Source: an uncultured Muribaculaceae bacterium
GTDB lineage: Bacteria; Bacteroidota; Bacteroidia; Bacteroidales; Muribaculaceae
Assembly (NCBI GenBank): GCA_910579845.1
Contig: CAJTWL010000007.1
Span: 42,334-106,333 of the forward strand
Reading direction: 5' to 3'
Length of the DNA stretch: 64,000 nt
The translations under genes were made by a program, and so were the position numbers. Each line of letters starts with the position of its first letter. Positions within the stretch are counted from its first letter, which is position 1. The notes under the pieces are model-generated. The model made no database searches. It saw only the letters and a list, made by a program, of their open reading frames with translations, and had not been told where the DNA came from. Shown piece by piece: positions 27,495 to 35,598 of this stretch.

Positions 27495-28285
27495 ATATGA
27501 CCTCCTTTCTTAGATTTAGAGATGAGAGCATCTGCAAACTTAAATGATGCTTCTGTGATGTAATCAACCGATTTGCTTTGCATATTTGCATCTACTGGCG
27601 AGGCAAGCAATCCTTGCATTGCTATTGCTGCGATTTTCAATCTCAGTTCATTTTCAGAGCGTTGCGGTTTTAATTCCCCCGAATTCGAGGGAATTAGACG
27701 CGGGCCTCGTTTGCCATTATGACATCCGGGAACGATATGAGGCTGAGACGTCATTATGCTTGGAACATAAGTAAGTTCAAGGTGGCTATTGCGAATCCAC
27801 GCCTGACCTTTGGAATACAAGAACAGGACATAACATTTACCATTCCTGGCATCTACATCTATGACCTGACCGACGGAGCCAATCAGAATTTGCTCTGCTT
27901 CCGTGGAGGCTCCAGTTATTCTCACTATATCTCCGGCGATGAATGATGGTGAAGCGGTTTGCTCTACACTATCAGTGGAGAAACACCTTACTCCGAAAAG
28001 CTCCGTAAGGCGAGCCTTCAACAATATGGCTCCTTGATTTGAGGGGTCGGTTTTCAGAATCTCCTCATTATAGGCATACATATCCTGAACTTTTTCTTTC
28101 GGGCATTTCAACATTGCATCCGAATCAGTCCTGTTGGGATGAGCCATGCCGAGTTGATAAGCACTGTCGAAGGCTTCGTAAAACGCTCCTTTTACGATGA
28201 GGTCTTGCTCGGAGTGATGGCACTTCTTACAATACTCTTTCCAACACTCGGCTCTATTCTTTGTGTAATCTTCTGTATTATTCAT
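27491..28285 (-). CDS. Hypothetical protein with SH3/KOW-like middle segment
   Basis: A 264-aa protein. Residues ~117-170 (GDIVRITG ... GSVGQVIDVDARNGKCYVLF ... WIRNSHLEL) have the pattern of a small beta-barrel of KOW/SH3 type. The N-terminus is Cys/His-containing and helical, the C-terminus helical. Family not recognised. Confidence 0.5.
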   Translation of the reverse strand: MNNTEDYTKNRAECWKEYCKKCHHSEQDLIVKGAFYEAFDSAYQLGMAHPNRTDSDAMLKCPKEKVQDMYAYNEEILKTDPSNQGAILLKARLTELFGVRCFSTDSVEQTASPSFIAGDIVRITGASTEAEQILIGSVGQVIDVDARNGKCYVLFLYSKGQAWIRNSHLELTYVPSIMTSQPHIVPGCHNGKRGPRLIPSNSGELKPQRSENELRLKIAAIAMQGLLASPVDANMQSKSVDYITEASFKFADALISKSKKGGHI

Positions 28286-28464
28286 CGCTTCCCGTATGCT
28301 TTAATATGAGCCTGCAACGTCTTAGCGTCGTTAACTATCTGTTCGGAGAGGGCATTGATGGTACTGGTGCCAAGACTGGCGTTCCAGTATGAGTTGCCAA
28401 GCATTTCAAGCTCACAGATGGATGCTTTTAGCCGAGTTACGGCATTTTGAATTCTATCATTCAT
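28282..28464 (-). CDS. Hypothetical small helical protein
   Basis: 60 aa, predicted all-helical, overlapping both neighbours by 4 bases in the operon. No family recognised. Confidence 0.45.
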   Translation of the reverse strand: MNDRIQNAVTRLKASICELEMLGNSYWNASLGTSTINALSEQIVNDAKTLQAHIKAYGKR

Positions 28465-28850
28465 ATTTCTTCTTTTTGATTGTTCAACTTCTCGAAATAG
28501 AACACAATCGGCTTGTCAACCTTGACTATCAATCCATAAGAGAGAGACATCCTCCCCTGAAAGGTCTTGCAGAGGGTTTCGCACTGTGCTTTGACTTGCT
28601 TGCGAAAATCTTCAAGGTCGCACGTTCCTTTTCGGAAATTGCATGAACGACATGAAGGGAGCAGGTTGTCTATATCATCAGTGCCGCGAGTCCATCCACC
28701 AATCTCAATCTGCCATTCCGGGAAATTTCTTAGCAATGGGGTGATGTGATCGACTTGTATATCTTTGTAGGCAATCTCCTTTCCGCAGTAGGCACAGTGT
28801 CCTCCGCATTTGTCATACACAAGCTGTCGGACTTTCCTCGATATGCTCAT
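28461..28850 (-). CDS. HNH endonuclease
   Basis: A 129-aa nuclease with a complete HNH core: CAYCGKEI, VDHITPL (metal-binding Asp-His) and DNLLPSCRSCNFRKGT (Asn and the second Cys pair). Phage HNH enzymes act in packaging, homing or defence; here it sits among early genes away from any visible terminase. Probably a stand-alone nicking or cutting enzyme. Confidence 0.9.
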   Translation of the reverse strand: MSISRKVRQLVYDKCGGHCAYCGKEIAYKDIQVDHITPLLRNFPEWQIEIGGWTRGTDDIDNLLPSCRSCNFRKGTCDLEDFRKQVKAQCETLCKTFQGRMSLSYGLIVKVDKPIVFYFEKLNNQKEEI

Positions 28851-29116
28851 AGCTTATTCTTGTTTTGCTTAGTGCGAACTTCGGATTGAAAAGCTTTAAG
28901 TTCATTGATTTGAGCCTCACACTTCTCAATACGATCTTTTATTCGGTCGCTCTTTGTGGTAGAGATGGTGCATTTTACATGGCGCATTGCGTGTCCCCAT
29001 CCCATGTTGTTAATCTTCCTATTTTCTTCACATTCTGCCTCATACAACTTAGACTTAAGTGCATCAAGACGTTCATGAAATTTAGCCAACTTGACTTCTA
29101 TTTGTTTAGTTGTCAT
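28847..29116 (-). CDS. Coiled-coil phage protein
   Basis: From the ATG at 29116 the protein is 89 aa with long charged helices (VKLAKFHERLDALKSKLYEA and later KDRIEKCEAQINELKAF), likely a coiled coil. The longer frame from 29167 would overlap the DUF551 gene and begins with low-complexity Ser/Pro, so the shorter start is preferred. Function unknown. Confidence 0.5.
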   Translation of the reverse strand: MTTKQIEVKLAKFHERLDALKSKLYEAECEENRKINNMGWGHAMRHVKCTISTTKSDRIKDRIEKCEAQINELKAFQSEVRTKQNKNKL

Positions 29117-29127
29117 ATAAGTATCTT

Positions 29128-29457
29128 TTAGCTGTTTAACTGTGGAACAGGAGGGAGAGGACACCAATGGGATATTTCTGTTAGCTCATAGATGCCAATA
29201 CCATCAATGTACCACATTTCGTCATCTTCATCGTAATATCCTGTAAATCTGGAACTGTCAAGAAATATAAGCACTAATTCACCGTCTTCAGGCAAACGCT
29301 CATTAGCGTTAATCCATTCTGACTTTCGGACATATTCGACATCATTGTCAAATACCTTATTTTCGCTCCACGTTACTTCGGAGAGGTCGTGGAAGTCTGC
29401 ATCATTGGAGACTTCTTCTCCGAGGTTGAGCCATATCTTTTCGGGTATATTTTTCAT
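29128..29457 (-). CDS. DUF551 family phage protein
   Basis: A 109-aa protein whose second half has the DUF551 pattern: WINANERLPEDGELVLIF, YYDEDDEMWYIDG and ISHWCPLPPVP. Common in phage early regions; function unknown. Confidence 0.8.
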   Translation of the reverse strand: MKNIPEKIWLNLGEEVSNDADFHDLSEVTWSENKVFDNDVEYVRKSEWINANERLPEDGELVLIFLDSSRFTGYYDEDDEMWYIDGIGIYELTEISHWCPLPPVPQLNS

Positions 29458-29520
29458 CTTTGAGATTTTCTTATTTCCGATTATTTGGATGATTGATAAG
29501 GGCTGACTGCCATAAACAAA

Positions 29521-29931
29521 TTACGACACTTGTTTGATGGCACTCATTATGGCTGCGTCGAGTGCGCCGGAGCAAGTATCATAATGACCTTCAACAGGAA
29601 TGCACAGACCTCCATCTATCCACTGCTTTGCTCCTTGCCAAACTTGATCAGTGTCTTCCACATCATCGTCAACAACGGCGAAACAATGGATTGAATGCTC
29701 ACGGCGAAGCCATTCAAGAGTGGTGTGGTATGAGGGTGCAGAGCAGACAGGGACCAGGAACGGATTGTCATTTGCAACATTGTTATGGTCAAGCGTTTCC
29801 CCGTCAGATACAATCAACATCATATCTTCATCGGAATCTGCTTTAGCGAAATAAAACGCACATGGGACATTGAACCCTGCGGACTTCAATGCTTCTGCTA
29901 TGCCGAAAGGAACAAAATCTGTATATTCCAT
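29521..29931 (-). CDS. Conserved phage protein of unknown function
   Basis: From the ATG at 29931 (just after the upstream stop) the protein is 136 aa: YTDFVPFGIAEALKSAGFN, an acidic middle, and APSYHTTLEWLRREHSIHC. This arrangement is seen in Bacteroidota phages without known function. The preceding 60-base gap (29458-29520) contains AAACAAATTACGA, also found at 46668. Confidence 0.6.
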   Translation of the reverse strand: MEYTDFVPFGIAEALKSAGFNVPCAFYFAKADSDEDMMLIVSDGETLDHNNVANDNPFLVPVCSAPSYHTTLEWLRREHSIHCFAVVDDDVEDTDQVWQGAKQWIDGGLCIPVEGHYDTCSGALDAAIMSAIKQVS

Positions 29932-29933
29932 AA

Positions 29934-30371
29934 TTAAATCTGACTTTCTAATTTTCGTAGTTCGTTCTGTAATGGGAGCCATTCTTTAGCGACGAGCCAA
30001 GAGAGGCTTTTCTTCGGGTCGAAATTATCAATCCTGATGGAATGATGTGAGAGCTTGCCTTCGGTAGGCTTCAAGCCTTGTTCGTGAAGCTCACACTTTC
30101 CTTCATGGTAGAAGGTACACCATCCGTTCTCAACCTTTGCCTGAACCATGAGGACCGGGCGGTCTATGACTCCGAAAAGCATACCTACAAGCCATTCAGT
30201 CGGAGCGAGCCTGTCCTTATATCCGGCATCAATCAGACGCTCAATGTCCTCCGGGGTGCCGAGGCAGGGAGTGTGGCATTGCGACTTGCATTTCTCACAA
30301 CTACAAGCGGTCGGCTTACGACCACTCTTTTGCATGATGTAGTTGATGGTGGGTATTCCGAGATGGCTCAT
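29934..30371 (-). CDS. YkgJ-like Cys-cluster protein
   Basis: A 145-aa protein with CSCEKCKSQCHTPC near residue 25, then WCTFYHEGKCELHEQGLKPTEGK. The spacing of Cys and His resembles the YkgJ (CxxCxxCC) metal-cluster family. Directly follows the radical SAM gene with a 4-base overlap, so the two may cooperate. Function unknown. Confidence 0.65.
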   Translation of the reverse strand: MSHLGIPTINYIMQKSGRKPTACSCEKCKSQCHTPCLGTPEDIERLIDAGYKDRLAPTEWLVGMLFGVIDRPVLMVQAKVENGWCTFYHEGKCELHEQGLKPTEGKLSHHSIRIDNFDPKKSLSWLVAKEWLPLQNELRKLESQI

Positions 30372-31528
30372 AACTTGAAGCGATTGAAGGGAACCTGACT
30401 CATTCCATAGGGGTCGTAGAAGAAAATATCGTAATCAGCGCCAACCGATGCGGGATGATGGTATTCGGCACCTCCGAGCAAGTCTTTAACACTGTTCTTC
30501 CAATAAATCTTTGCGCCGGATGCACCAACCTTTTGAGTGATGTATGGAACAAATTCAGACAGTTGCATAAGGTCAATCGGTTGCTTTCCTCCGCTCAACA
30601 ACCCTACCTTATAGAGGTCGCAGAAACCGAGTGTGCAGTTGATGATATCATCTGCAACTTGTAAGTCAAGAAGCGGCTCTATACTTGCGAATGTTCTTAT
30701 GCCGAGAGAATGGATTTGGCGCATTGCATCTATCCTGGCTTCTGTTGGGCTTGCGTTCTTCTCCAGTTCATCGGAACCTGTCAGCGTGAAGCCGATAGCT
30801 ATGTGAGTAGAACGATCGATACGTCCGAGCATCCGAGACAGACATTCAGCGAATCGCAAGGCACCATCTGCGCGTTTGGTGAGGATTTGAACACGGACAC
30901 GCTTGCGAAGGGCATAAACAGCGGCTTCAACAGTGAGACCTCCAGTTTCATCGAGAAGCGGATCAGTAGTGAAGCTGAAAAAGATGCCTTTTGTTGAGAT
31001 GGAGCTGCCGTTGCAGTTATAGTAATCAAGTTCATTTTTGAAGGTGGCGATTGCATCATCTTCATCTTTGAAGCACTTTTTGAGCCGTGGGGTTGTGGAC
31101 CAGACTTTGCTCATAACGCCGCGCTTACAGTAGCAATACTGGCAGTCATTTGAACAGCCAGTATAGAAGTTGCAGGCGAACTGGGCGTACTCCCCGGCTT
31201 TTCCTTTGGGTCTATATATCGCTTTGTCGGCAGGCTTGTAAACCTTCGCCAAAGGGATGTCCTTTATCTTCTCATAAAGTTCGGGGTACTCCTTGCGAAT
31301 ATACTCCTTCTGCTTATGAAAGCAATCAGTGCTGAAAGTTGTCGAAGCATAGATGCCTCCGGCGTAGTTGCCCTGCTCATGCCCGAAGGCGATGATGTGA
31401 CCATCTTTGACAAGAACGAGATGATAATATTCACCTCTTGGTCCGAATCCGACCTCAGAGGTCAGGAATCTATCATATTCAAAGCCACAGTAGTTACCAG
31501 GCTTTTCTTTATCGAAAAACTTTGCCAT
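30368..31528 (-). CDS. Radical SAM protein, photolyase-like (SPL-type)
   Basis: A 386-aa enzyme from the ATG at 31528. It carries a [4Fe-4S]/SAM motif CSNDCQYCYCKRG near residue 125 and partial TIM-barrel strands FFSFTTDPL, VQILTKRADGAL, HIAIGFTLTG and TFASIEPLLD. These resemble the DNA-repair-photolyase-like group of radical SAM proteins. In phages such genes may repair DNA or modify a nucleotide or protein. Coupled to the YkgJ-like gene. Start 31564 would add 12 residues; 31528 is favoured because MAKFFDKEKPG begins the conserved part. Confidence 0.85.
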   Translation of the reverse strand: MAKFFDKEKPGNYCGFEYDRFLTSEVGFGPRGEYYHLVLVKDGHIIAFGHEQGNYAGGIYASTTFSTDCFHKQKEYIRKEYPELYEKIKDIPLAKVYKPADKAIYRPKGKAGEYAQFACNFYTGCSNDCQYCYCKRGVMSKVWSTTPRLKKCFKDEDDAIATFKNELDYYNCNGSSISTKGIFFSFTTDPLLDETGGLTVEAAVYALRKRVRVQILTKRADGALRFAECLSRMLGRIDRSTHIAIGFTLTGSDELEKNASPTEARIDAMRQIHSLGIRTFASIEPLLDLQVADDIINCTLGFCDLYKVGLLSGGKQPIDLMQLSEFVPYITQKVGASGAKIYWKNSVKDLLGGAEYHHPASVGADYDIFFYDPYGMSQVPFNRFKL

Positions 31529-31564
31529 AATTTTACGGTTTGTGTGTGGGAATGAAGACGGCAA

Positions 31565-32281
31565 TCAGTCTTCGTCGTCATCTTCCTTCCACTTATATGT
31601 GCCGTCGGGCTGCTCTATGAAGTCATCTTTATCACAAACACCGAGGTCAAAGACGAGGTTCCATGCCTCCGGCGAGGCATCTTCGGGAGAGTTATCTTCA
31701 ACATCTTCGCCGTGGATGATGTAGCTTCCGGTATTGTAGCTTGTATCTTCGTCAGCATAGTCGTACTTGATAGTTACGGCAGGGAACATTGCGCCGAGCT
31801 TGCAGATAAGACCGGGGACACCACTCCAAGCAGTATTGAACATGATGGAGTTATCGGACAGCTTCTCTATGTCGTAGGCATTCCATTTCGTTCCCCAGTT
31901 GCGATAGCGCCATTCATACCAGGTTGTGCATCCGAAGGCAGCAGTGTTGCGGAGATACTGCCGTCCGAGTTCAAGACAGCGTTCAAACCTATCGGGGTTC
32001 TGCTCCTGCATTTCGGTCATCTTCTTGTAGTGATCCGACTCCTTATATCTGTGAACTTCGAGAGAGTTGCCGGACATTCCGATGAGATACTTCTTGCCGT
32101 CGTCTCCTTCAGATGAGCTTTCTACTTCAAGAGATTCAGGCATTGGCACTAACTTGTTGAAGTCAACGAGGATTACAACTCCGGCTTCGTTGGGTTTGTC
32201 AGCCTTTAGGAAATCGAACACTTTTGCCACTTCTTCTGTGGCGCCCTCAATTACGAGGCGGTTTGTGATGTGGTTTGGCAT
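31565..32281 (-). CDS. Api92-like ferredoxin-fold phage protein
   Basis: A 238-aa protein beginning PNHITNRLVIEG, with FNKLVPMPESLE, YEWRYRNWGTKWNAYD and FNTAWSGVPGL, which match the DUF1281/Api92-like pattern of phages and plasmids. The C-terminus is strongly acidic. Function unknown; the start is preceded by AAAGAAAAGAAG. Confidence 0.8.
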   Translation of the reverse strand: MPNHITNRLVIEGATEEVAKVFDFLKADKPNEAGVVILVDFNKLVPMPESLEVESSSEGDDGKKYLIGMSGNSLEVHRYKESDHYKKMTEMQEQNPDRFERCLELGRQYLRNTAAFGCTTWYEWRYRNWGTKWNAYDIEKLSDNSIMFNTAWSGVPGLICKLGAMFPAVTIKYDYADEDTSYNTGSYIIHGEDVEDNSPEDASPEAWNLVFDLGVCDKDDFIEQPDGTYKWKEDDDED

Positions 32282-32293
32282 CTTCTTTTCTTT

Positions 32294-32485
32294 TTAGTCG
32301 TTAACTTTATTTGCTTTAGGTTCGTGGAGCGGACAGGTACCAGTCTTTTCATCATACTGGGGCATCGTCCACGTTAGAGTTTCTTGCACAGGCTCACAGA
32401 ATGGGATGTGCCTTTTGCAATTCTTACAGAGGTCTGGACCTCCGAAGTAGTTCGGGCCTACGCAGTAGGCATAATCTTTATTCAG
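32294..32485 (-). CDS. Small zinc-ribbon-like protein, probable non-ATG start
   Basis: A 63-codon frame with YCVGPNYFGGPDLCKNCKRH, PFCEP and CPLHEP, a plausible metal-binding layout. No ATG precedes the conserved part; the first usable codon after an in-frame stop is CTG at 32485, overlapping the end of the upstream gene by 8 bases. The tail contains the GCAAATAAAGTT leader motif of the next gene. Start assignment is uncertain. Confidence 0.45.
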   Translation of the reverse strand: MNKDYAYCVGPNYFGGPDLCKNCKRHIPFCEPVQETLTWTMPQYDEKTGTCPLHEPKANKVND

Positions 32486-32954
32486 TCATTCCATAATATA
32501 CAGCCGTTTTGAGTTGAGCCTTGTCGAACTTAAATCCGTGCTTGTTGAGGATGGAGATTGCTTCTTCTACCTTCTCTGCCCTGAACAGCTCTATGACGCC
32601 AAAGGTGCGGAGCCATCCAGTCTTGCGTGAGAGTGAGGATGTGTTGCTATATCGACCGTTGACAACCCCTGCGACAAGTTCCGTTGGGAACCAATCACAT
32701 TTGAGGACGAACACTCTTGCATCTTCATCGCCGAACATTTCCTTTGTCTCTTTAGCGTAGTCATCGTAGGTCATTCCGAGATACCAGGGATAAGACTTCT
32801 TTTCAAGCACAGAAATCTTATACTCCATATCGGGATTGATGATGTGGTGCCGGACGCCGTTGACATCCTTGATCCACGGATTCGGGTAGTCAACAACCTT
32901 CTTTCCTTTGCTGACCTTCGAGAATTTTTCGGGGCTTACATATCTTGTATCCAT
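32478..32954 (-). CDS. Hypothetical phage protein, first gene of an operon
   Basis: A 158-aa alpha/beta protein. The ATG follows the recurrent start context (CAAAGAAG directly before ATG) and lies 26 bases from the phage promoter at 32980. No family recognised. Confidence 0.6.
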   Translation of the reverse strand: MDTRYVSPEKFSKVSKGKKVVDYPNPWIKDVNGVRHHIINPDMEYKISVLEKKSYPWYLGMTYDDYAKETKEMFGDEDARVFVLKCDWFPTELVAGVVNGRYSNTSSLSRKTGWLRTFGVIELFRAEKVEEAISILNKHGFKFDKAQLKTAVYYGMTE

Positions 32955-32979
32955 CTTCTTTGATTTTTAATTTTCTACT

Positions 32980-33011
32980 GTAAAGTTAATCATTGATTTT
33001 GGTATGCGAAA
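32980..33011 (-). promoter_or_regulatory. Phage promoter (TTTCGC-N17-TAACTTTAC)
   Basis: Minus strand: TTTCGC at 33011-33006, 17 bases, TAACTTTAC at 32988-32980. Six more copies with identical boxes and spacing occur in the prophage (42675, 44820, 46489, 49910, 54937, 60823). Drives the operon starting at 32954. Confidence 0.75.
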
Positions 33012-33082
33012 GCATATAATCATTTAATTTACAGCATATTAAATCAAGAAACAAAGTTTAACTTTTGGCGGTTAAATGATGG

Positions 33083-33107
33083 ATAATCATATAGACAATA
33101 CGCCGAA
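33083..33107. repeat. Short dispersed repeat (copy at 46697)
   Basis: AATCATATAGACAATAC followed by GCCGAAAAC recurs as AATCATATAGACAATAC plus ACCAAAAAC near 46697. Both copies lie just behind the last gene of an operon and before a phage promoter. Confidence 0.5.
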
Positions 33108-33111
33108 AACG

Positions 33112-33720
33112 TCAGTCAACAAGGACAAACTCGAACACATAGACATAAGAGTTCTTGCGAAAGACCTGCTTCTTCGACACACCATCAATGAGACGGTGGT
33201 ATGCTCCGCGAAGGTTCCGGGCGGGCAACTTTGCGCTTTCCTTCTTCGGACAGGTGGTGAACTCCCGACCCGGCGTGATGGCTCTTACACCTTCTGCGGC
33301 AATATCTTCGTCCGAAATGGATTGTAACTTCTCGACTCTCACGCCTGTAATCTTGATATGATGGGGCATGAAGTCAGCGGCTACATACATCTTGTTATTC
33401 CACCCGGCTTGCTGTCCGATTGGCGTGTCGGTATGATGTTTCTTTTCGTGATCCTTCTTTGCGGACACGAAGGAAGGCGACAAACCTATGCTCTTGTAGC
33501 TTTGAGCTATGGCGACTACCTCCCCTACGACATACCGGGCAAATCCCCGACGGATGAGGAAGTCAGACAGCGACATCGCTGCATCTTTATTCTTGGCTCT
33601 ATACTGTTCGTAAGCCTTTAGGTGTGAGTCAGGCACAATCCTTCTGGTCTGTGTCTTTACTCCCGACAGGACTGCATCGGTCAGTCCATACGGTTCATCA
33701 TTGAACATAATCGTTTTCAA
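33112..33720 (-). CDS. ASCH-like phage protein
   Basis: A 202-aa protein with the pattern of phage ASCH-domain proteins: MFNDEPYGLTDAVLSGVKTQ then TRRIV, VGEVVAIAQSYK, HHIKITGVRVEKLQSISDED and YVYVFEFVLVD. ASCH is a PUA-related beta-barrel thought to bind RNA or modified nucleotides. Last gene of its operon. Confidence 0.7.
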   Translation of the reverse strand: MKTIMFNDEPYGLTDAVLSGVKTQTRRIVPDSHLKAYEQYRAKNKDAAMSLSDFLIRRGFARYVVGEVVAIAQSYKSIGLSPSFVSAKKDHEKKHHTDTPIGQQAGWNNKMYVAADFMPHHIKITGVRVEKLQSISDEDIAAEGVRAITPGREFTTCPKKESAKLPARNLRGAYHRLIDGVSKKQVFRKNSYVYVFEFVLVD

Positions 33721-33949
33721 CTTCTTTATCTTTAAGGGTTCTATATAATCCTATGCCATTGATGTTACTTGAACGAGCCAGCAATCCATCCTGAACCATC
33801 TCATCGAGTGTGGTGGAAACATCGGACAGAACTTTGGCTTTGACATCATTGGCTATGGCGACATACGGGAATTTCTTATCAGCAACTCTTTGCTGAACGA
33901 GGTCGTGGACTATCTCATAGAGATATGGATGGAGATACTTCATAGTCAT
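33698..33949 (-). CDS. Small winged-helix-like protein
   Basis: An 83-aa protein with a helix-rich N-terminus and ISTTLDEMVQDGLLARSS-type pattern (observed as VSTTLDEMVQDGLLARSS) followed by GIGLYRTL, like the recognition helix and wing of a winged helix. It could be a small regulator. The fold call is tentative. Confidence 0.5.
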   Translation of the reverse strand: MTMKYLHPYLYEIVHDLVQQRVADKKFPYVAIANDVKAKVLSDVSTTLDEMVQDGLLARSSNINGIGLYRTLKDKEVENDYVQ

Positions 33950-34293
33950 TACAGCACCTTGTTTTCACTGATCTGGCGTGATACTTCAATCAGTAGCTCA
34001 CCGACATATTTGGCGGCGGACATTTCCCGATTGTGGTCCGGGGTCAGAGGAACCCCTGCTTTGCACAGGTCAGATACTCTCTTGCTGGCATACTCACGCA
34101 TATAGTACAGACCTTCCTCCTGGAGCATTTCGGAGAAATGAGAGATGAGGTACCTGCGGGCAACCTCAAATCCTTCAATGAAACAGGCGACATTGCGGTT
34201 GTTGAGATATGCCTTGTCCTTCATCCATCGGAGGGCAAGTATCTCGACATCCTCAACCGTCATTCTGCGCGGGTTCTTTTCAAGTTCTTCCAT
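33949..34293 (-). CDS. Hypothetical protein, paralogue of 25535-25885
   Basis: A 114-aa helical protein from the ATG at 34293. The N-terminal 35 residues share LNxxNVxCFIxG and the preceding helix with the protein at 25535-25885. The start at 34359 would add a hydrophobic stretch encoded over the next gene, so it is not used. Confidence 0.55.
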   Translation of the reverse strand: MEELEKNPRRMTVEDVEILALRWMKDKAYLNNRNVACFIEGFEVARRYLISHFSEMLQEEGLYYMREYASKRVSDLCKAGVPLTPDHNREMSAAKYVGELLIEVSRQISENKVL

Positions 34294-34624
34294 AATCACA
34301 ATCGAAATGGTCAAAGGTACTTTCATAGACAGCATTGCAATCGACCCTAAACTGAGCATTTACGTCATAAAGGTCGCTTACGGCTCTTTTATACGGATAC
34401 ATGAGTGTCCGATTACGTCCTATGTAGTTTACAGCTACGGAGGGCTTGACATTGAATTTCGTCGCTACATCAAAGAATATGTAGCGAGCGTACATCAACG
34501 ACCACATACGGCATTTGGACTTTATTGCGGAGACAACATTGCCAGTGAGGGCACATACTCTTTCGAGGATATACTGCATCAGTTCTTCGGTGTTCTCCGG
34601 CAGGTTCTTAATCGGGATGTTCAT
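34280..34624 (-). CDS. DnaA C-terminal-domain-like protein
   Basis: A 114-aa protein from the ATG at 34624. The second half (YARYIFFDVATKFNVKPSVA, then IGRNRTLMYPYKRAV) has the helix-turn-helix plus signature-loop layout of DnaA domain IV, with no AAA+ part. It could bind DnaA-box-like sites, of which the array at 59155-59574 is a candidate. An ATG at 34645 is also possible. Confidence 0.55.
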   Translation of the reverse strand: MNIPIKNLPENTEELMQYILERVCALTGNVVSAIKSKCRMWSLMYARYIFFDVATKFNVKPSVAVNYIGRNRTLMYPYKRAVSDLYDVNAQFRVDCNAVYESTFDHFDCDYGRT

Positions 34625-35309
34625 AGTTGTACGGTCTTTGCTCATTATAGAAAGCAGACATATACTCAGCAAACTCCTTTCGGAAAGCCGGGGTACGATT
34701 GAACTTGCAGGGATGAGGCTCCCCACATATTCCACCGCGATAGACACACTTCCTGACCATCATCTTGGCAAGAGATTCATCGACCTTTGCGACCTCTGCC
34801 TTTACTTCTCTCATAGCTTTGATGGTCAGAACGTGAGCCATGTTGCAGAGTCTCAGCTTCGACATATCTATCAGCGATTGGGCGTTGATGCACAGACCGA
34901 GCTTGACAGGTACCATGCGGTCGTACTTCTCGGTCCACGATTCAAGCTCATTCTGAATTACAGCGATGAGGCACTGGGCGATGTCCTTCTCCCCTTTGAG
35001 GATGTGGTCGAGCAGGTCGGTCAACTGGTCATTGACAGACTTGATCGCTACATCAAACGTAACGTCATTGCTACGGTCATCCCTGCGGCTCAACTCGAAT
35101 GGTACGACACCGACATGGTGCCGGATGAAATGAGTAGCGACAAAGAGGGGCACATCTACAAACTCAATCCAGAACAACTGCGTCCGGGCCGGCGAGTGTT
35201 CCGACTTGTAGATGGAGAGAAGCGATTGATGCGACTTGCCGTTAAAAGTCATCTCGCAAGCTCTACGCATTAGAGCTTCATCTGTGTACTTTCTGACTGT
35301 TACTTCCAT
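34608..35309 (-). CDS. ThyX-like protein (flavin-dependent thymidylate synthase fold)
   Basis: A 233-aa protein with ThyX layout: HSPARTQLFWIEFVDVPLFV, THFIRHHVGVVPFELSRRDDR at the place of the ThyX motif (normally RHR-x7-S), and INAQSLIDMSKLRLCNMAH and a Cys-rich C-terminus. The signature is altered (RHH, serine one position later). It may make dTMP, or like some phage relatives use another pyrimidine. Placed next to DUF1599. Confidence 0.65.
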   Translation of the reverse strand: MEVTVRKYTDEALMRRACEMTFNGKSHQSLLSIYKSEHSPARTQLFWIEFVDVPLFVATHFIRHHVGVVPFELSRRDDRSNDVTFDVAIKSVNDQLTDLLDHILKGEKDIAQCLIAVIQNELESWTEKYDRMVPVKLGLCINAQSLIDMSKLRLCNMAHVLTIKAMREVKAEVAKVDESLAKMMVRKCVYRGGICGEPHPCKFNRTPAFRKEFAEYMSAFYNEQRPYNYEHPD

Positions 35310-35313
35310 CGGC

Positions 35314-35598
35314 TTACTTTTTGCGGTTCTTTACTTCCATTGCGAGCATTATGGAATATGCTGCAAGGTCCAGCAGCGTGTCAACAGCACTCTCGTCTTT
35401 GACAAGTGCTTCCTTATCTCCGAGAAGGAGGTTTTCGGCACGATGGAACTTATCAGACATTCGGACGATCCCGGCTACATATCCGTAGCGTTCTACGCTG
35501 TCTGTGAATGAGTTTCCATAATCGGTATTCTTCTTCTCGTAGGTGTCGGCTATCTGCTTTGCAAGATTGCCGAACATTACAACATTGGGTGCGCTCAT
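35314..35598 (-). CDS. DUF1599 / nucleotide-modification-associated domain 1 protein
   Basis: A 94-aa helical protein: EKKNTDYGNSFTDSVERYG, GIVRMSDKFHRAENLL and VKDESAVDTLLDLAAYSIM are the DUF1599 blocks. The domain is related to MazG-type nucleotide hydrolases and is associated by published domain surveys with nucleotide modification. It follows the ThyX-like gene in the operon, suggesting control of a modified or unwanted dNTP. Confidence 0.8.
   Translation of the reverse strand: MSAPNVVMFGNLAKQIADTYEKKNTDYGNSFTDSVERYGYVAGIVRMSDKFHRAENLLLGDKEALVKDESAVDTLLDLAAYSIMLAMEVKNRKK

Noticed and set aside
33076..33327. 83-aa plus-strand frame
   Set aside because: Antisense to the ASCH-like gene and without a promoter or start context.
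34515..35273. 252-aa plus-strand frame
   Set aside because: Antisense shadow of the ThyX-like gene.
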